The notes beneath the pieces are model-generated. The model searched no databases. It was not told the origin of the DNA and worked only from the letters and a program-made list of their open reading frames with translations. From Bacteroidota bacterium (GTDB lineage: Bacteria > Bacteroidota > Ignavibacteria > Tepidaquicellales > Tepidaquicellaceae), in NCBI GenBank assembly GCA_018266835.1, contig JAFDZP010000001.1, forward strand, positions 249,283-313,282: 64,000 nt of DNA, written 5' to 3'. The translations under genes were made by a program, and so were the position numbers. Shown here piece by piece: positions 45,901-54,876 of the stretch (its first letter is position 1; the number at the start of each line of letters is the position of its first letter).

Positions 45901-47976
45901 AACGGTTATGCAACAGTATATGTAACCTATCCTGATAACTTAACTTCATGGAGAATTACATCGAGAGTTATTACAGAAGATACAAAAGTCGGGCAGGCAA
46001 CCAATACAGTTATAACAAGAAAGAATTTGCTTGTAAGAATGGAAACTCCGCGCTTCTTACAGGAAGGTGACCTTGTTACAATCTCTACAATGATTCATAA
46101 TTATCTCGGCACAGAAAAAAATGTTAAGCTGAAATTCAGAGCAGGTAATACTGAGCTTGTCGGTGACAGCTTGAGAGAAATTAAACTGGGTTCAAATGCT
46201 GAGCAAAGAATCGACTGGACAATAAAAGTTAATAATCCTTACGGCGCAGCGAAACTGTATGCAGAAGCTTTAACAAATGAAGAATCTGATGCAGTTGAAA
46301 TGAATGTTCCATTACAGCCGAGAGGATTGCAGATGATGGTGCCGACAATTGCAGATTTTGATGATTTATATAAAAATGAAGTTAAGCAGCTTTACATTCC
46401 CGGCGGAACAGATATGCGAAGTGTAACAATGAAGTTTACTGTTGCACCTTCTCTTGCATCTACAATGCTTTCTGCACTTGATGAGCTTGCAGGATATCCA
46501 TACGGATGCGTTGAGCAGACCATGAGCAGATTTTTACCGACTGTTGTTGTTGCCGGAGCATTTAAAGACCTGAATGCGCCTATAAGCGAAGCTTTACAAA
46601 AAGATTTACCTAAGATGGTTGAGGCAGGAGTAAACAGATTGTATGGATTCCAGCACTCAGATGGAGGTTGGGGCTGGTGGACAAATGATGCATCTAATAA
46701 TTTTATGTCAGCTTATGTAATCTATGGATATAAGATGGCTAAAGATGCAAATTACGCAGTGAAAGAAAATGTAATGAAGAGAGGTATTTCATTTATAAAA
46801 GGTAAAGTTGCTTCAGAAGTTGACCCAACAACAAAAGCTTACATGCTCTACGTGATATCAATGGTAGATGATAAGGATAAAGATAAGATGAAAAAGGAAA
46901 TTGAAAATCTTTTATCGAATGCTGAAGTAAATGATTATGCCAGAAGTTTATGTGCGCTGGCAATGAAGAATTACGGTGATAATCAGAGAGCAGAAATGAT
47001 TCTTGCAATACTTGAGCAGAATGTTAAATCAGCGGGAGAAGGTGCATCATACTGGGAAGGAAAATCATGGCACTACAACTGGCAGGAAGATAAAGTACAG
47101 ACAACTGCAATGGCATTGAAGGCATTTGTTAATATAAAAGGAACCTCTGAGCTGAAAGATAAAATCATACGCTGGCTTATGATGCAAAGACAGGGAACTA
47201 GCTGGAGAAATACTCAGGAAACTGCATGGATAATTTACGCAATGGTTGATTATCTGAAGACATCGAATGAATTAAATCCTGATTACTCAGTAAATGTATT
47301 CGTTAACGGAAAGCAGTATTTTACAAAGCAGATGACTCGCGATGATGTTTTCAAAAAAGATGAGCTGATAAAAATTGACGGCAGTGCATTGCAGCAGGGA
47401 AATAATGAAATCAAGATTGAAAAATCAGGTAACGGAAAAGTTTACTTCTCATCCAATACTTTCTATTACACAAATGATATGGATGCAAGAGAGAACGGTT
47501 TCAGAGTCGAACGTGAATATTTCAAGCTTGAAAAATACTCAGCATACAATGAAGAGAAGATAACTTACAGAAAAAAATATTTTGACGGACTGCTGAAATC
47601 AGGAGATGAAGTTTTAGTTAAACTGAAAGTTTATTCAAAGGACGAAAACCTGCAGTACTTTATGCTTGAAGATCCTATTCCTGCAGGATGTGAAGTTATT
47701 AAAGATGACTGGGCATACAAGATTGAGGATGAAAAAGATTACGTCGGGTACGATTATTACTGGTGGAGATGGTCTTACGCTGATAAAGATATCAGAGATA
47801 ACAGAGTTACATTTTTTAATACATACATGTATGGAAAGGAAAATGAATACTCATATATAATGCGCGCGCAGATTCCCGGCGAATACACTGTAAATCCATC
47901 GAGGGGTTCATTGATGTATTATACAGATGTAAACGGTAACGCCCCGGGATTTAAATTAAGAATCGAAGACAAATAA
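42907..47976 (+). CDS. Bacterial alpha-2-macroglobulin family protein
   Basis: Alpha-2-macroglobulins trap proteases by a bait region and a thioester. This 1689-residue protein has a signal peptide (1-21, ending LYAQ), several MG domains, an MG2/A2M_N-type region and an A2M domain near 1030-1120. The thioester motif is GCVEQ with Cys1201 and Gln1204 (PYGCVEQTM). The thioester helical domain follows at about 1170-1440, and the C-terminal receptor-like domain ends near 1680. An inserted carboxypeptidase-regulatory-like beta-sandwich lies at about 818-885 (IKGIVISSDSLPIAYATIVI). No PbpC gene is adjacent, unlike in many Proteobacteria. A terminator follows. Confidence 0.95.
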   Translation: MKSLYVFLVLALTILAGNLYAQDEKDINFQVSTNMYYTPGQDIQAYIYSYDYNEKKTRKVNFEFTIYKVRDLGSFYSKQVSRYGVDILSRDSTNLLYYCNEFASFNKNLSSKDDHGYRYINEYVKINVYDKGAYVLRVKAGNKVAYCGFIISSAGVISKAGNNSMLAYTVDRTSGVPISNANLSFYLGGRKIGQGTTVDGLFFQSITNEVKQNNDDENLTPLIIGNAGDDIIISDAYMYFGYASNEYYTYTYTEQPVYRTGSLVNFKGTIRQTSENNFKVVPNREITVIIKDARSAEVYKQVLKTNEDGSYNGSFKIDDEGALGTYYIQTQIDQKHIYTATFEVEQYKKPEYKVTVTLDKSQYYGKDEMKGSVQADYYFGSPVADAEVEYNVFKVRYYKPWWRFSEWAWWYEDYYAEQEQNYSGSEMIYSGTGKLTKDGKFDFEYTIKEDFKEKNNRDNYYRYWYGDYETDYRYIVQAKVTDKSRRQINGTTTAYVTRGGFTLTANTDKYWYKKNDKVNFTVNAEDFASKPIKTNFEITIYKQDWTYDYKDSHKLFIGSVKGETKSDGKGIVEYSLPSDIKNGYYIAEAKSIDDRSNIITTTAYFYVSDGDYSWYNNESGAVQIITDKDNYKVGDVCNAVVFTTVPDANVLVTTEDDNIISFQTKRFIGKTESFQIPITDKYSTNFKISVSYVSAGTLFTEDKNILIVPEEKFLTVSIDPSKLIYKPKESGEVKVKVTDNLGNAVKNADVSLGIVDESIYAIKEDKTKDIRKFFYGQKSSYVSTSFVSYNSSYGTSRLMTIYERYNVKSTAESELSTIKGIVISSDSLPIAYATIVIDNDYQAAVTDENGMFEFKLPQGEYKIGIYLEDAGNNNVSELQVGKGKTTYIILNSDKKTLKTVTKEEISQFGNDITTEVVTGKDGIKQEVNKPVSIMTTQDVEQSGRVLETEKMMDKTTEAPKKKENERDEKITDEKMVAPELRSDFKDAVQWTPYVKTDENGYATVYVTYPDNLTSWRITSRVITEDTKVGQATNTVITRKNLLVRMETPRFLQEGDLVTISTMIHNYLGTEKNVKLKFRAGNTELVGDSLREIKLGSNAEQRIDWTIKVNNPYGAAKLYAEALTNEESDAVEMNVPLQPRGLQMMVPTIADFDDLYKNEVKQLYIPGGTDMRSVTMKFTVAPSLASTMLSALDELAGYPYGCVEQTMSRFLPTVVVAGAFKDLNAPISEALQKDLPKMVEAGVNRLYGFQHSDGGWGWWTNDASNNFMSAYVIYGYKMAKDANYAVKENVMKRGISFIKGKVASEVDPTTKAYMLYVISMVDDKDKDKMKKEIENLLSNAEVNDYARSLCALAMKNYGDNQRAEMILAILEQNVKSAGEGASYWEGKSWHYNWQEDKVQTTAMALKAFVNIKGTSELKDKIIRWLMMQRQGTSWRNTQETAWIIYAMVDYLKTSNELNPDYSVNVFVNGKQYFTKQMTRDDVFKKDELIKIDGSALQQGNNEIKIEKSGNGKVYFSSNTFYYTNDMDARENGFRVEREYFKLEKYSAYNEEKITYRKKYFDGLLKSGDEVLVKLKVYSKDENLQYFMLEDPIPAGCEVIKDDWAYKIEDEKDYVGYDYYWWRWSYADKDIRDNRVTFFNTYMYGKENEYSYIMRAQIPGEYTVNPSRGSLMYYTDVNGNAPGFKLRIEDK

Positions 47977-48005
47977 GTTTTGATGTAATGTGAGAGGTAA
48001 GTAAA

Positions 48006-48038
48006 AGCTCTGTGATGAAAGTCACAGGGCTTTTTTTA
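48006..48038 (+). terminator. Rho-independent terminator of the alpha-2-macroglobulin gene
   Basis: AGCTCTGTGA (48006-48015) pairs with TCACAGGGCT (48022-48031) with one G-T pair around a 6-base loop and is followed by a run of T. The stem ends just before the stop codon of the leftward DUF3667 gene (48036). Confidence 0.9.
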
Positions 48039-48902
48039 TGTTGTGTAGTATGTAAGTAAAAATAAAATAAATCTGTAAACGAATAGGACAAGCAGAAATC
48101 CAAACGGAGTTATTAAAGCTTTAATGAATGCAATCCCGCGTTTTTCATCATAAAATTTTTTTATAGCATAAAATGAATATACACCTATAAGAACAAAAAG
48201 AATTATTGAAACTAAATCATCTGTGAAAAATGACCGCAGGTCAATATTCAATAATTTATCAAAGGTATATGTTGATAGGAGAAATACAGATTGAAAAGCT
48301 ATGTTTAAAATTAATATCCATGAAAGAAAGCTAAGAGCGAATATAAAGTTTTCAGGATAAGTTTTTTTCTTGGTTATGAATAATAAACCAAACATCAGCG
48401 AAAGTAAAGGAGCAATAATTAAGACAAGTGATTTTGACAGTACATTCACCTTAGAATCGAATTTTATCCGATAATCATCAAGGGTAATTTTTTTTGCTTC
48501 CATTTTATGCTCTACCATTGATTTCGCAAGTGCTTTATGCCATGAGCTGTTCATGTGAACATTTAAAGGAGTGGTAAAAGTATTAAATCCTCCCAGTGAT
48601 AGAAGCAGGAAATAAACGACGTTAATGAGAAAGAATAACTGAAGTGGTTTCGCATACTTTACTTTTATGCCCGAGCAATATTCTTTTGCAAGTAAGCCCG
48701 GTTTTGTAATGAGCAGTTTTACACTCTTAAAAATTTTGGAATCTAAATGTGTGAAAACATCTACACCCTGCAAGAAAATTTTCTGCATTGAAAGATCTTT
48801 CTTATCAAATCTTTTCTCGCCGCATTCCGAGCAGAATTTTCCGTGCAGTAACGCTCCGCATGCGCGGCAGTATTCTTTGTTATTTTTGTTAGCTGATTCC
48901 AA
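48036..48902 (-). CDS. DUF3667 domain-containing membrane protein with zinc ribbon
   Basis: Residues 12-27 are a CxxC-x8-CxxC zinc ribbon (CRACGALLHGKFCSECGEK starts at Cys12), followed by the DUF3667 linker GVDVFTHLDSKIFKSVKLLI and four or five hydrophobic helices from about 90 onward. The 288-residue length is typical. This family is common in Bacteroidota and its function is unknown. An inverted repeat lies upstream of the start at 48924-48958. Confidence 0.88.
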   Translation of the reverse strand: MESANKNNKEYCRACGALLHGKFCSECGEKRFDKKDLSMQKIFLQGVDVFTHLDSKIFKSVKLLITKPGLLAKEYCSGIKVKYAKPLQLFFLINVVYFLLLSLGGFNTFTTPLNVHMNSSWHKALAKSMVEHKMEAKKITLDDYRIKFDSKVNVLSKSLVLIIAPLLSLMFGLLFITKKKTYPENFIFALSFLSWILILNIAFQSVFLLSTYTFDKLLNIDLRSFFTDDLVSIILFVLIGVYSFYAIKKFYDEKRGIAFIKALITPFGFLLVLFVYRFILFLLTYYTT

Positions 48903-48923
48903 TTGAATTTTTATTTCAGGGGC

Positions 48924-48958
48924 ATTGCAAAATATATAAATACAGTTTGCTTTGCAAT
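48924..48958. promoter_or_regulatory. Inverted repeat upstream of the DUF3667 gene
   Basis: ATTGCAAA (48924-48931) and TTTGCAAT (48951-48958) form an 8-base perfect inverted repeat with a 19-base AT-rich centre, 22 to 56 bases before the start codon. It could be an operator or a hairpin; no known regulator site is recognised. Confidence 0.35.
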
Positions 48959-49012
48959 TGAGAAGGTGAGGAGAATAATAAAATTTTTATTTTATTTGAA
49001 AAATTGTATTTA

Positions 49013-49921
49013 TTATATAGCGTTCTTCAGAGCAGTTTCTAAATCATTATAATTAAATTTAAATCCTTCGCTTATCAATTTAGATGGTATACAATTTCTT
49101 CCAGTAAGCGCAAGACTGGAGTCTGTTTTCATAAACAACCTCGCTCCTATTTTTACAGCAAAAACCGGCACCGGTGGAGACCAGGGTTTGTGAAGCGCTT
49201 TTCTTAATGCCTTCATAAAATCCTTATTTTTGGTTGGAGAAGTTCCTGTTGCATTATATATTCCTTCAGCGTTTTCATTATTCAAAACAAATTCAAACAT
49301 TCTGTTCAAATCATCTATGTGAAGCCAGCTTAAGTATTGTTCACCTGATGCAATTGCTCCGCCTAAAAATCTTTTTGTTAGTTTTGATAGCGTTTCAAGA
49401 GCGCCGCCGTTTTTTCCTAAAACAAATCCAATACGTAGTAAAACTTTTCTGGTATTTGGCAGATTTGTTCTGAAGAATTCTTCTTCCCATTGTTTGCATA
49501 CTTCAACAGAGAAACCTGTTCCGTTCGGGGCATTTTCATCGCAGATTTTTTTCGTATCACCGTAAATTGCAAGAGATGCTGCCTGGATTAGTATCTTAGG
49601 TGGATTCTTTGCCTGCAAAATTGCTTCGGCAATTATTTTTACTGAATCTATTCTGCTGTCAATTATCTCTTTTTTATTTTCAGGAGTGTAAATGCAGTTA
49701 ACGCTTTTGCCTGTAAAGTTTATCACTGCTGCAGCACTATCAATGTGTTTAGTCCACTCACCAAAAGTTTTTCCATCCCAGTTCAAGTATTGAATATTAT
49801 TTATTGTTTGTGATTTTCCGCGAGTTAGAATTATTACTTCGTAACCCAGGTTAAAAAAATATTCAGCGGCGCTTTTACCTAAAAAACCTGAACCACCCGG
49901 TATTACAATTTTTAGTTTCAT
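49013..49921 (-). CDS. TIGR01777-type NAD-dependent epimerase, second copy
   Basis: This is a 302-residue extended SDR protein. GGSGFLGKSA near residue 9 is the nucleotide-binding motif, VINFTGKSVNC near 68, LAIYGDTK near 117, and YLSWLHIDDL near 202 replaces the WFPWIHIKDI of the copy at 37889-38812. The two share only the family motifs to the eye, so the duplication is old or they were acquired separately. A GNAT gene follows 1 base upstream on the same strand, and the two are probably co-transcribed. Confidence 0.88.
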   Translation of the reverse strand: MKLKIVIPGGSGFLGKSAAEYFFNLGYEVIILTRGKSQTINNIQYLNWDGKTFGEWTKHIDSAAAVINFTGKSVNCIYTPENKKEIIDSRIDSVKIIAEAILQAKNPPKILIQAASLAIYGDTKKICDENAPNGTGFSVEVCKQWEEEFFRTNLPNTRKVLLRIGFVLGKNGGALETLSKLTKRFLGGAIASGEQYLSWLHIDDLNRMFEFVLNNENAEGIYNATGTSPTKNKDFMKALRKALHKPWSPPVPVFAVKIGARLFMKTDSSLALTGRNCIPSKLISEGFKFNYNDLETALKNAI

Positions 49922-49922
49922 G

Positions 49923-50450
49923 TTATTTCAGTTTTATCTTATACCATTCCGAAGGCAGAGAGCCATTAAAACTTTCATTCGAATATAAAATATATCCATT
50001 CTTAGTAAGTACTTTTCTTGATGCATCGTTTTCAGGATTTATTATTCCAATCACTTCTTTTATATCATCAAATGTTTTTGCAAACTCTGTTAAATACTCA
50101 GTTATTTCAGTTGCGTAACCTTTGCCCCAGAACTCAGAGAAAAGTGAGTATCCAACTTCTGCTATCCCGTTCTCCTTTCCTTCAGTGCTTCCTTTTTCTG
50201 CTCCATAGAAAAGAAGTTTTGCAAGACCGAGAACTTGGTTATCTTCGATTCCTTTTACTGAAAAATAGCCAAGCTTATCATGCATTGAGTTTGCAGTCAT
50301 TATTTTCTTCCATTTCTCTTTTGCTTCTTCTGCAGTTGCTGCTTTTCCGTTTATATATTTCATTACTTCATAGTCCATTGCCTGACGTTTGTATTCTTCA
50401 AAGTCAGAGTCGGTGTAGAGGGAGTAGGTGAGGCGTTTTGATTTCAGCAT
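49923..50450 (-). CDS. GNAT-family N-acetyltransferase
   Basis: This is a 175-residue acetyltransferase of the RimJ/RimL type. The LTYSLYTDSDFEEYKRQAMD N-terminus, the GEVGYSLFSEFWGKGYATE motif A region (with the Q/RxxGxG/A element as FWGKGYA) and the NDASRKVLTKNGY motif B are visible. Such proteins acetylate ribosomal-protein N-termini or small amines. The target is unknown. It is 1 base before the epimerase gene. Confidence 0.88.
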   Translation of the reverse strand: MLKSKRLTYSLYTDSDFEEYKRQAMDYEVMKYINGKAATAEEAKEKWKKIMTANSMHDKLGYFSVKGIEDNQVLGLAKLLFYGAEKGSTEGKENGIAEVGYSLFSEFWGKGYATEITEYLTEFAKTFDDIKEVIGIINPENDASRKVLTKNGYILYSNESFNGSLPSEWYKIKLK

Positions 50451-50502
50451 TTACAAAAATGAGAATTATATTTTTAAGGAAAAATACAAATGAGTAAATA
50501 AA

Positions 50503-50542
50503 TCAAAACAAAAAACCCGTCAGCATTTCATACCAACGGGTT
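50503..50542 (-). terminator. Terminator of BNR gene 3
   Basis: On the minus strand AACCCGT (50536-50542 complement) pairs with ACGGGTT (50514-50520 complement), followed by a U-rich tract from 50513 downward. It is separated from the stop codon by four heptads. Confidence 0.8.
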
Positions 50543-50546
50543 GTTT

Positions 50547-50574
50547 CAATACTCATTACCCAATACACACTACT
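50547..50574. repeat. Heptad array after BNR gene 3
   Basis: Four 7-mers CAATACT, CATTACC, CAATACA, CACTACT run from the terminator to the stop codon of the leftward gene (50573-50575), overlapping the first base or two of that stop. Confidence 0.8.
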
Positions 50575-52576
50575 ATTTCACCATCACCATTCTCTTCGTA
50601 TCTTCAAATCCGTTTGCACTTAATTTATAAAAGTACATTCCGCTTGAAAGATTATACTTCCCTGCATCAAAAGTTATTGAGTAACTTCCTGCACTTTTAT
50701 TTTCGTTAAGAATCTCCGCAATTTCATTTCCTAAGATATCGTAAATTTTCAATGAAACAAATCCTGAGTTTTTTATTTTAAAATTAATGTTTGTTGACGG
50801 ATTAAAAGGATTAGGATAATTCTGCTCAAGTGAATAATCCTTTGGCATTTCTGTTTCAGGATTTGATTTCACATCAACCAGACCGCTGATTGGCGCTCTC
50901 ACTACAGAAGTAGTTGAAGTTGCTCCGTATAAACTATTTCCGCTTACATACATTTTCGATACTCTAAGTTTGCTTCCCAGATTTCCATTTACATTTCTCC
51001 ATGTAAGGCCGTAATCCTGGCTTACATAAAATCCTTTTTTATCCGTGCCTGCAAAAACTGCATTTCCGCTGGATGCCATGCATAGTGTATATTCGGTAAA
51101 CGGTGTAGGTGCCCATGTTGTGCCGTTGTTGGATGAAACATATACTCCGATTCCTCCTCCTGCAAAAACATAATTGTTTATCGAGGCAAATGAGCTCAAT
51201 GGGGAACCGGCAATTGCAAACTGATTCCAGATATTTCCTCCGTCAGTTGACATATATATTCCCGAACCTGAACCTCCTGCAAATAGTCTTCCCTGATTTT
51301 CATGGATATTGTAAATGGTCTGAACTCCTAAGTTGGTGGTAGTCCAGTTTGCTCCTGCGTTTGTAGAATATTTTATCCCGGAGCTGAATGTGCCCGCAAA
51401 TAATGTGGAATTAGAAGAGACTAACATTGAAAATACTGCACTAGGTGCGCCGGCTACAGGTGCCCACGTAATTCCGTCATTAGTAGATTTATGAATAACA
51501 GTATTATTCATACCGCAGAAAATTGTTGAACCTATTGAAGCAAATGAACGGATGCTCCAGAAGTCGATGTTCAAAGTAAAATTAGTCCATTCATTTCCGT
51601 CGTTTGTGGAACGGTATATTCCAAAATTATTGGTGGAGCTGAAAAGGGTTGTAGGAGTTTTGAACACAGTGTATGTCTGCATCAAACCGAACTTCTTTTG
51701 TGTCCAGCTTGTGCCGTTATTGGTGCTATAGTAAATGGAAGTGTTATCCATCGCAATAACACCGGTTGATGTTGTTCTTATCTGCTTTAGTCCGGTGCCT
51801 GAATTAAATACTGATGTCCAGTTCTGTCCGTTGTTAGTTGATTTGTAAATTGTCGTACCGGAGATCGCATATATATTTGAACCCTTTGCAGCGATATCTT
51901 TTATATTGGAAGTTAAGGTAGTTGTATTCCACGATAGGCCTCCGTCACTTGAATAATCTACGCCTGTTGTTGAACCAACATAAACTTTACCGGCATCGTA
52001 GGCGAATGCATTAACTGACCTCAATAACGAAACCACAAAATTTACTGTATCAACACATCTGTAAACGGCAGTATTGCTGCCGGCAAAAAATACTCCCGGA
52101 GTAATAATTATTGTATTTATTGAACCTCCCGTTCCGGGATTCCAGGTTACACCGGCATTTTTAGAAAAGTATGCACCAATAGAACCCGAAACCATTGCAA
52201 GATTATTGTTCATGCACAGGTCTGTAACATTGCCGGGAGCGATTACGTTAGCGAAGTTAGCTCCGAAATTTGTTGAGCGGGATGCGATAGAAGAATTACC
52301 AACCATTATCACTCCGTTAGAAGCAGCGCATGCATTGTTGTTTCCGCTGGTGTATCCTGTTTCGCACCACGTTACTCCCAAATCAGTTGAGAAATGCAAA
52401 CCAAATACATTATCTACTGCATATATGGTATCACCTGAAATATATAAATCATTGATAATGGGGACCGGGTCATTTGATGAGCCGTAGTTAGGGCCAATCT
52501 GAGTCCACTGCGCGAGGGAGAGTGCAGCAGAGCAGAAAATTAAAAAAACACCCAAAGGTAAAATGTACTTTTTCAT
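50573..52576 (-). CDS. T9SS-exported BNR/Asp-box repeat protein (copy 3)
   Basis: A signal peptide (1-22, ending LSLAQ) precedes many sialidase-type Asp-box repeats with the YSTNNGTSWT pattern (HFSTDLGVTW, YKSTNNGQNW, YRSTNDGNEW and about ten more), predicting a beta-propeller on the outer surface. The last 80 residues are a T9SS type A sorting domain with QNYPNPFNPSTNINFKI at about 588. The 667-residue protein is a close paralogue of the gene 5' of it, with the same signal peptide and the same 3' heptad-terminator cassette. The function is likely adhesion or carbohydrate binding. Confidence 0.92.
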   Translation of the reverse strand: MKKYILPLGVFLIFCSAALSLAQWTQIGPNYGSSNDPVPIINDLYISGDTIYAVDNVFGLHFSTDLGVTWCETGYTSGNNNACAASNGVIMVGNSSIASRSTNFGANFANVIAPGNVTDLCMNNNLAMVSGSIGAYFSKNAGVTWNPGTGGSINTIIITPGVFFAGSNTAVYRCVDTVNFVVSLLRSVNAFAYDAGKVYVGSTTGVDYSSDGGLSWNTTTLTSNIKDIAAKGSNIYAISGTTIYKSTNNGQNWTSVFNSGTGLKQIRTTSTGVIAMDNTSIYYSTNNGTSWTQKKFGLMQTYTVFKTPTTLFSSTNNFGIYRSTNDGNEWTNFTLNIDFWSIRSFASIGSTIFCGMNNTVIHKSTNDGITWAPVAGAPSAVFSMLVSSNSTLFAGTFSSGIKYSTNAGANWTTTNLGVQTIYNIHENQGRLFAGGSGSGIYMSTDGGNIWNQFAIAGSPLSSFASINNYVFAGGGIGVYVSSNNGTTWAPTPFTEYTLCMASSGNAVFAGTDKKGFYVSQDYGLTWRNVNGNLGSKLRVSKMYVSGNSLYGATSTTSVVRAPISGLVDVKSNPETEMPKDYSLEQNYPNPFNPSTNINFKIKNSGFVSLKIYDILGNEIAEILNENKSAGSYSITFDAGKYNLSSGMYFYKLSANGFEDTKRMVMVK

Positions 52577-52658
52577 AGGCAGGGGGTTATTTTATTTGTA
52601 TAAATGTATAAAGAATTTTCATAGGTAAAAATCCAAATCGCGGGTTAATTCTACTAAA

Positions 52659-52690
52659 AAACCCGTCAGAAACTGAGTTCAAACGGGTTT
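52659..52690 (-). terminator. Terminator of BNR gene 2, bidirectional type
   Basis: AAACCCGT (52659-52666) pairs with ACGGGTTT (52683-52690) around a 16-base loop, with a T-rich tail on the plus strand and A-rich flank on the other, so it can act both ways. It lies between the heptad array of gene 2 and the promoter region of gene 3. Confidence 0.8.
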
Positions 52691-52694
52691 TATT

Positions 52695-52722
52695 TTGAAA
52701 CTTGAAATTTGAAACTTGACAC
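52695..52722. repeat. Heptad array after BNR gene 2
   Basis: Four 7-mers TTGAAAC, TTGAAAT, TTGAAAC, TTGACAC run from the terminator to the stop codon of the leftward gene (52722-52724). The heptad sequence differs from the arrays of genes 1 and 3, although the position is the same. Confidence 0.85.
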
Positions 52723-54731
52723 TATTTAATAAGCACCATTCTCTTAGTATCTTCAAATTCTCCTGTGTTCAGTTTATAAAAATATACTCCGCTGGCAAGA
52801 TTATATTTTCCGGCATCAAAAGTTATTGAATAACTTCCTGCGGTTTTCAATTCATTGACTAATTCTGCAACTTCACTTCCGTTCATATCATAAATTTTCA
52901 ATGTTACAAAACCTGTATTGCGGATTTGATAATTTATTTTAGTTGCCGGGTTAAACGGATTCGGATAATTTTGGCTTAAGGTGTACTCATCAGGGATATC
53001 TGAATTTGTTGTATTTGATATTCCAACCAATGTACTTATGGGAGCCTTCAAAACAGATGATGTATATGTAGCTGCATACAGATCATTTCCCGATACAAAT
53101 AACTTATTGACAGAAATTCTTTTTCCGAGGTTTCCGTTTATATTTCTCCATGTCTGTCCTAAATTCTGACTGATAAAAATTCCATTCTTTTCAGTTCCTG
53201 CAAAAACTATGTTTCCGCTTACGGCGATTGCATTAACATTTCCATACGGAAATACTACGCTGCTCCATGAGTATCCTTTATCAGATGATATGATAATTCC
53301 GTTAGATAATCCTGCAAAAGCATAATTTCCCATAAATGCGATTGAACCAACGCTTCCGGTAAATGCAAACGTTCTGCCAAATGTAAGACCTGCATTAACT
53401 GAAAAATAAATTCCGGATGTTGCAACTCCCGCAAGTACTATACTGTCTTTTCCTGCAAGGGCATAAATATTAAATCCGTTATTGATATTTGCCTGCCACC
53501 AGTTTCCGGCAAGACTTTCTTTGAACCAGATATCATGCTGATAAGTTGATACAACTAAATTCGGTGTTTCCGCAAGTATTGCATACACTGCATAACCTCC
53601 GAGACCAAAGCCTGACCAGTTTATTCCGTCATTAGTTGTCATTGCTACTCCGCCGTCATACGGGCTGTTGCCTGCATAAATTGTTGAACCACGAGTGGAA
53701 AAACATCTTACGTTTGTTACGCCGCCGAAATGAATATTCCAGTTTGCTCCTTCGTTCGTTGAACGGTATATACCGGGAGTGTTTGTTGAAGTTAACAAAC
53801 TTGTCGGAGTTTTATAAGCTGTATATGCCTGCATAAAATGATATGGATAATTCACCCAGCTTGCTCCGTTATTTGAACTGCGATAAAACTGCGAGTTCAC
53901 TATTGCATAAATATTATTATTATCTGATACGATTTCAGTAGCTGCCACATTACCGGCATAAGTTACACTCCAGTTTACACCATTGTTTGTAGATTTATAT
54001 ATGTTGCTTCCAGAAGTGGCGTAAAAATCACTTCCTTTCTTCGTAATTTTATAAAAGCCAAACTCTGTTGTCATCGCATTCCAGGTAACTCCGTTATCAG
54101 TCGTATAATCTATTCCGCTGCCTGAACATGCATATACAACTGTGCCGATTGTTGTGATGGAAGTTACAACTCTGGAGGTAAGTGAATTGGTGAAATTTGC
54201 TCCGTTATTTGTAGAACGAATTACTTTTGTTGAATCACCTGCAAACATTACATTGCCCGAAATGGCGACAGAAGAAAATCTTCCTGTGGTAATTGGTCTT
54301 GACCATCCATAACCTAAATTTATTGAAGTATATAATCCGGATGCGCTGCCAACAATTGCAAGATTTGTTCCCATATCTAAATCAAGCATTGTGTTTAATT
54401 GCGCAGTGCCGCCGAAATCAATACCGCTATTAGAGGAGTACATAATGTTTGTTGTAGAAGCTGTAACAACTATGTTATTTGTTTTTGCAATACCTCTTAT
54501 ATCTCCGGAAGTCATTCCTGTTTCGCACCAGGTCTGACCAAAATCAGTTGAGTAATGTGCTCCGAAAATATTGTTTGAGCTCCAGAGAGTATCACCTGAA
54601 ATAAATAATGAATTGATCCCGGGTGTTCCCGATGGCGCTGCATTGGGACCTATTGGTGTCCACTGCGCAAGGGAGAGAGCAGCAGAGCACAAAATTAAAA
54701 AAACACCCAAAGGTAAAATGGACTTTTTCAT
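52722..54731 (-). CDS. T9SS-exported BNR/Asp-box repeat protein (copy 2)
   Basis: This 669-residue paralogue has a nearly identical signal peptide to copy 3 (differing at two positions in the first 22 residues) and the same WTPIGPN start of the mature part. It has about a dozen Asp-box units (HYSTDFGQTW, YKSTNNGVNW, YRSTNEGANW, ISSDKGYSW) and a C-terminal T9SS domain with QNYPNPFNPATKINYQI near 590. The upstream leader, including an identical GCAGGGGGTTATT word, is shared with copy 3, showing that the duplication unit included flanking DNA. Confidence 0.92.
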   Translation of the reverse strand: MKKSILPLGVFLILCSAALSLAQWTPIGPNAAPSGTPGINSLFISGDTLWSSNNIFGAHYSTDFGQTWCETGMTSGDIRGIAKTNNIVVTASTTNIMYSSNSGIDFGGTAQLNTMLDLDMGTNLAIVGSASGLYTSINLGYGWSRPITTGRFSSVAISGNVMFAGDSTKVIRSTNNGANFTNSLTSRVVTSITTIGTVVYACSGSGIDYTTDNGVTWNAMTTEFGFYKITKKGSDFYATSGSNIYKSTNNGVNWSVTYAGNVAATEIVSDNNNIYAIVNSQFYRSSNNGASWVNYPYHFMQAYTAYKTPTSLLTSTNTPGIYRSTNEGANWNIHFGGVTNVRCFSTRGSTIYAGNSPYDGGVAMTTNDGINWSGFGLGGYAVYAILAETPNLVVSTYQHDIWFKESLAGNWWQANINNGFNIYALAGKDSIVLAGVATSGIYFSVNAGLTFGRTFAFTGSVGSIAFMGNYAFAGLSNGIIISSDKGYSWSSVVFPYGNVNAIAVSGNIVFAGTEKNGIFISQNLGQTWRNINGNLGKRISVNKLFVSGNDLYAATYTSSVLKAPISTLVGISNTTNSDIPDEYTLSQNYPNPFNPATKINYQIRNTGFVTLKIYDMNGSEVAELVNELKTAGSYSITFDAGKYNLASGVYFYKLNTGEFEDTKRMVLIK

Positions 54732-54814
54732 AGGCAGGGGGTTATTTATTTACATAAATGTAAATAGAAATTTCATAGTGAAAAATACCAATCGCAGGAT
54801 TTATTCCAACAAAA

Positions 54815-54844
54815 AACCCGTCAGCTCTTTTATGCTAACGGGTT
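54815..54844 (-). terminator. Terminator of BNR gene 1
   Basis: AACCCGT (54815-54821) pairs with ACGGGTT (54838-54844) and is preceded on the plus strand by a run of A, which is U-rich on the transcript of the leftward gene. Confidence 0.8.
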
Positions 54845-54848
54845 GTCT

Positions 54849-54876
54849 CAATACTCACTACACAATACTCAATACT
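54849..54876. repeat. Heptad array after BNR gene 1
   Basis: Four 7-mers CAATACT, CACTACA, CAATACT, CAATACT run from the terminator to the stop codon of the leftward gene (54875-54877). The same CAATACT unit recurs 4.3 kb away after gene 3. Confidence 0.85.
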
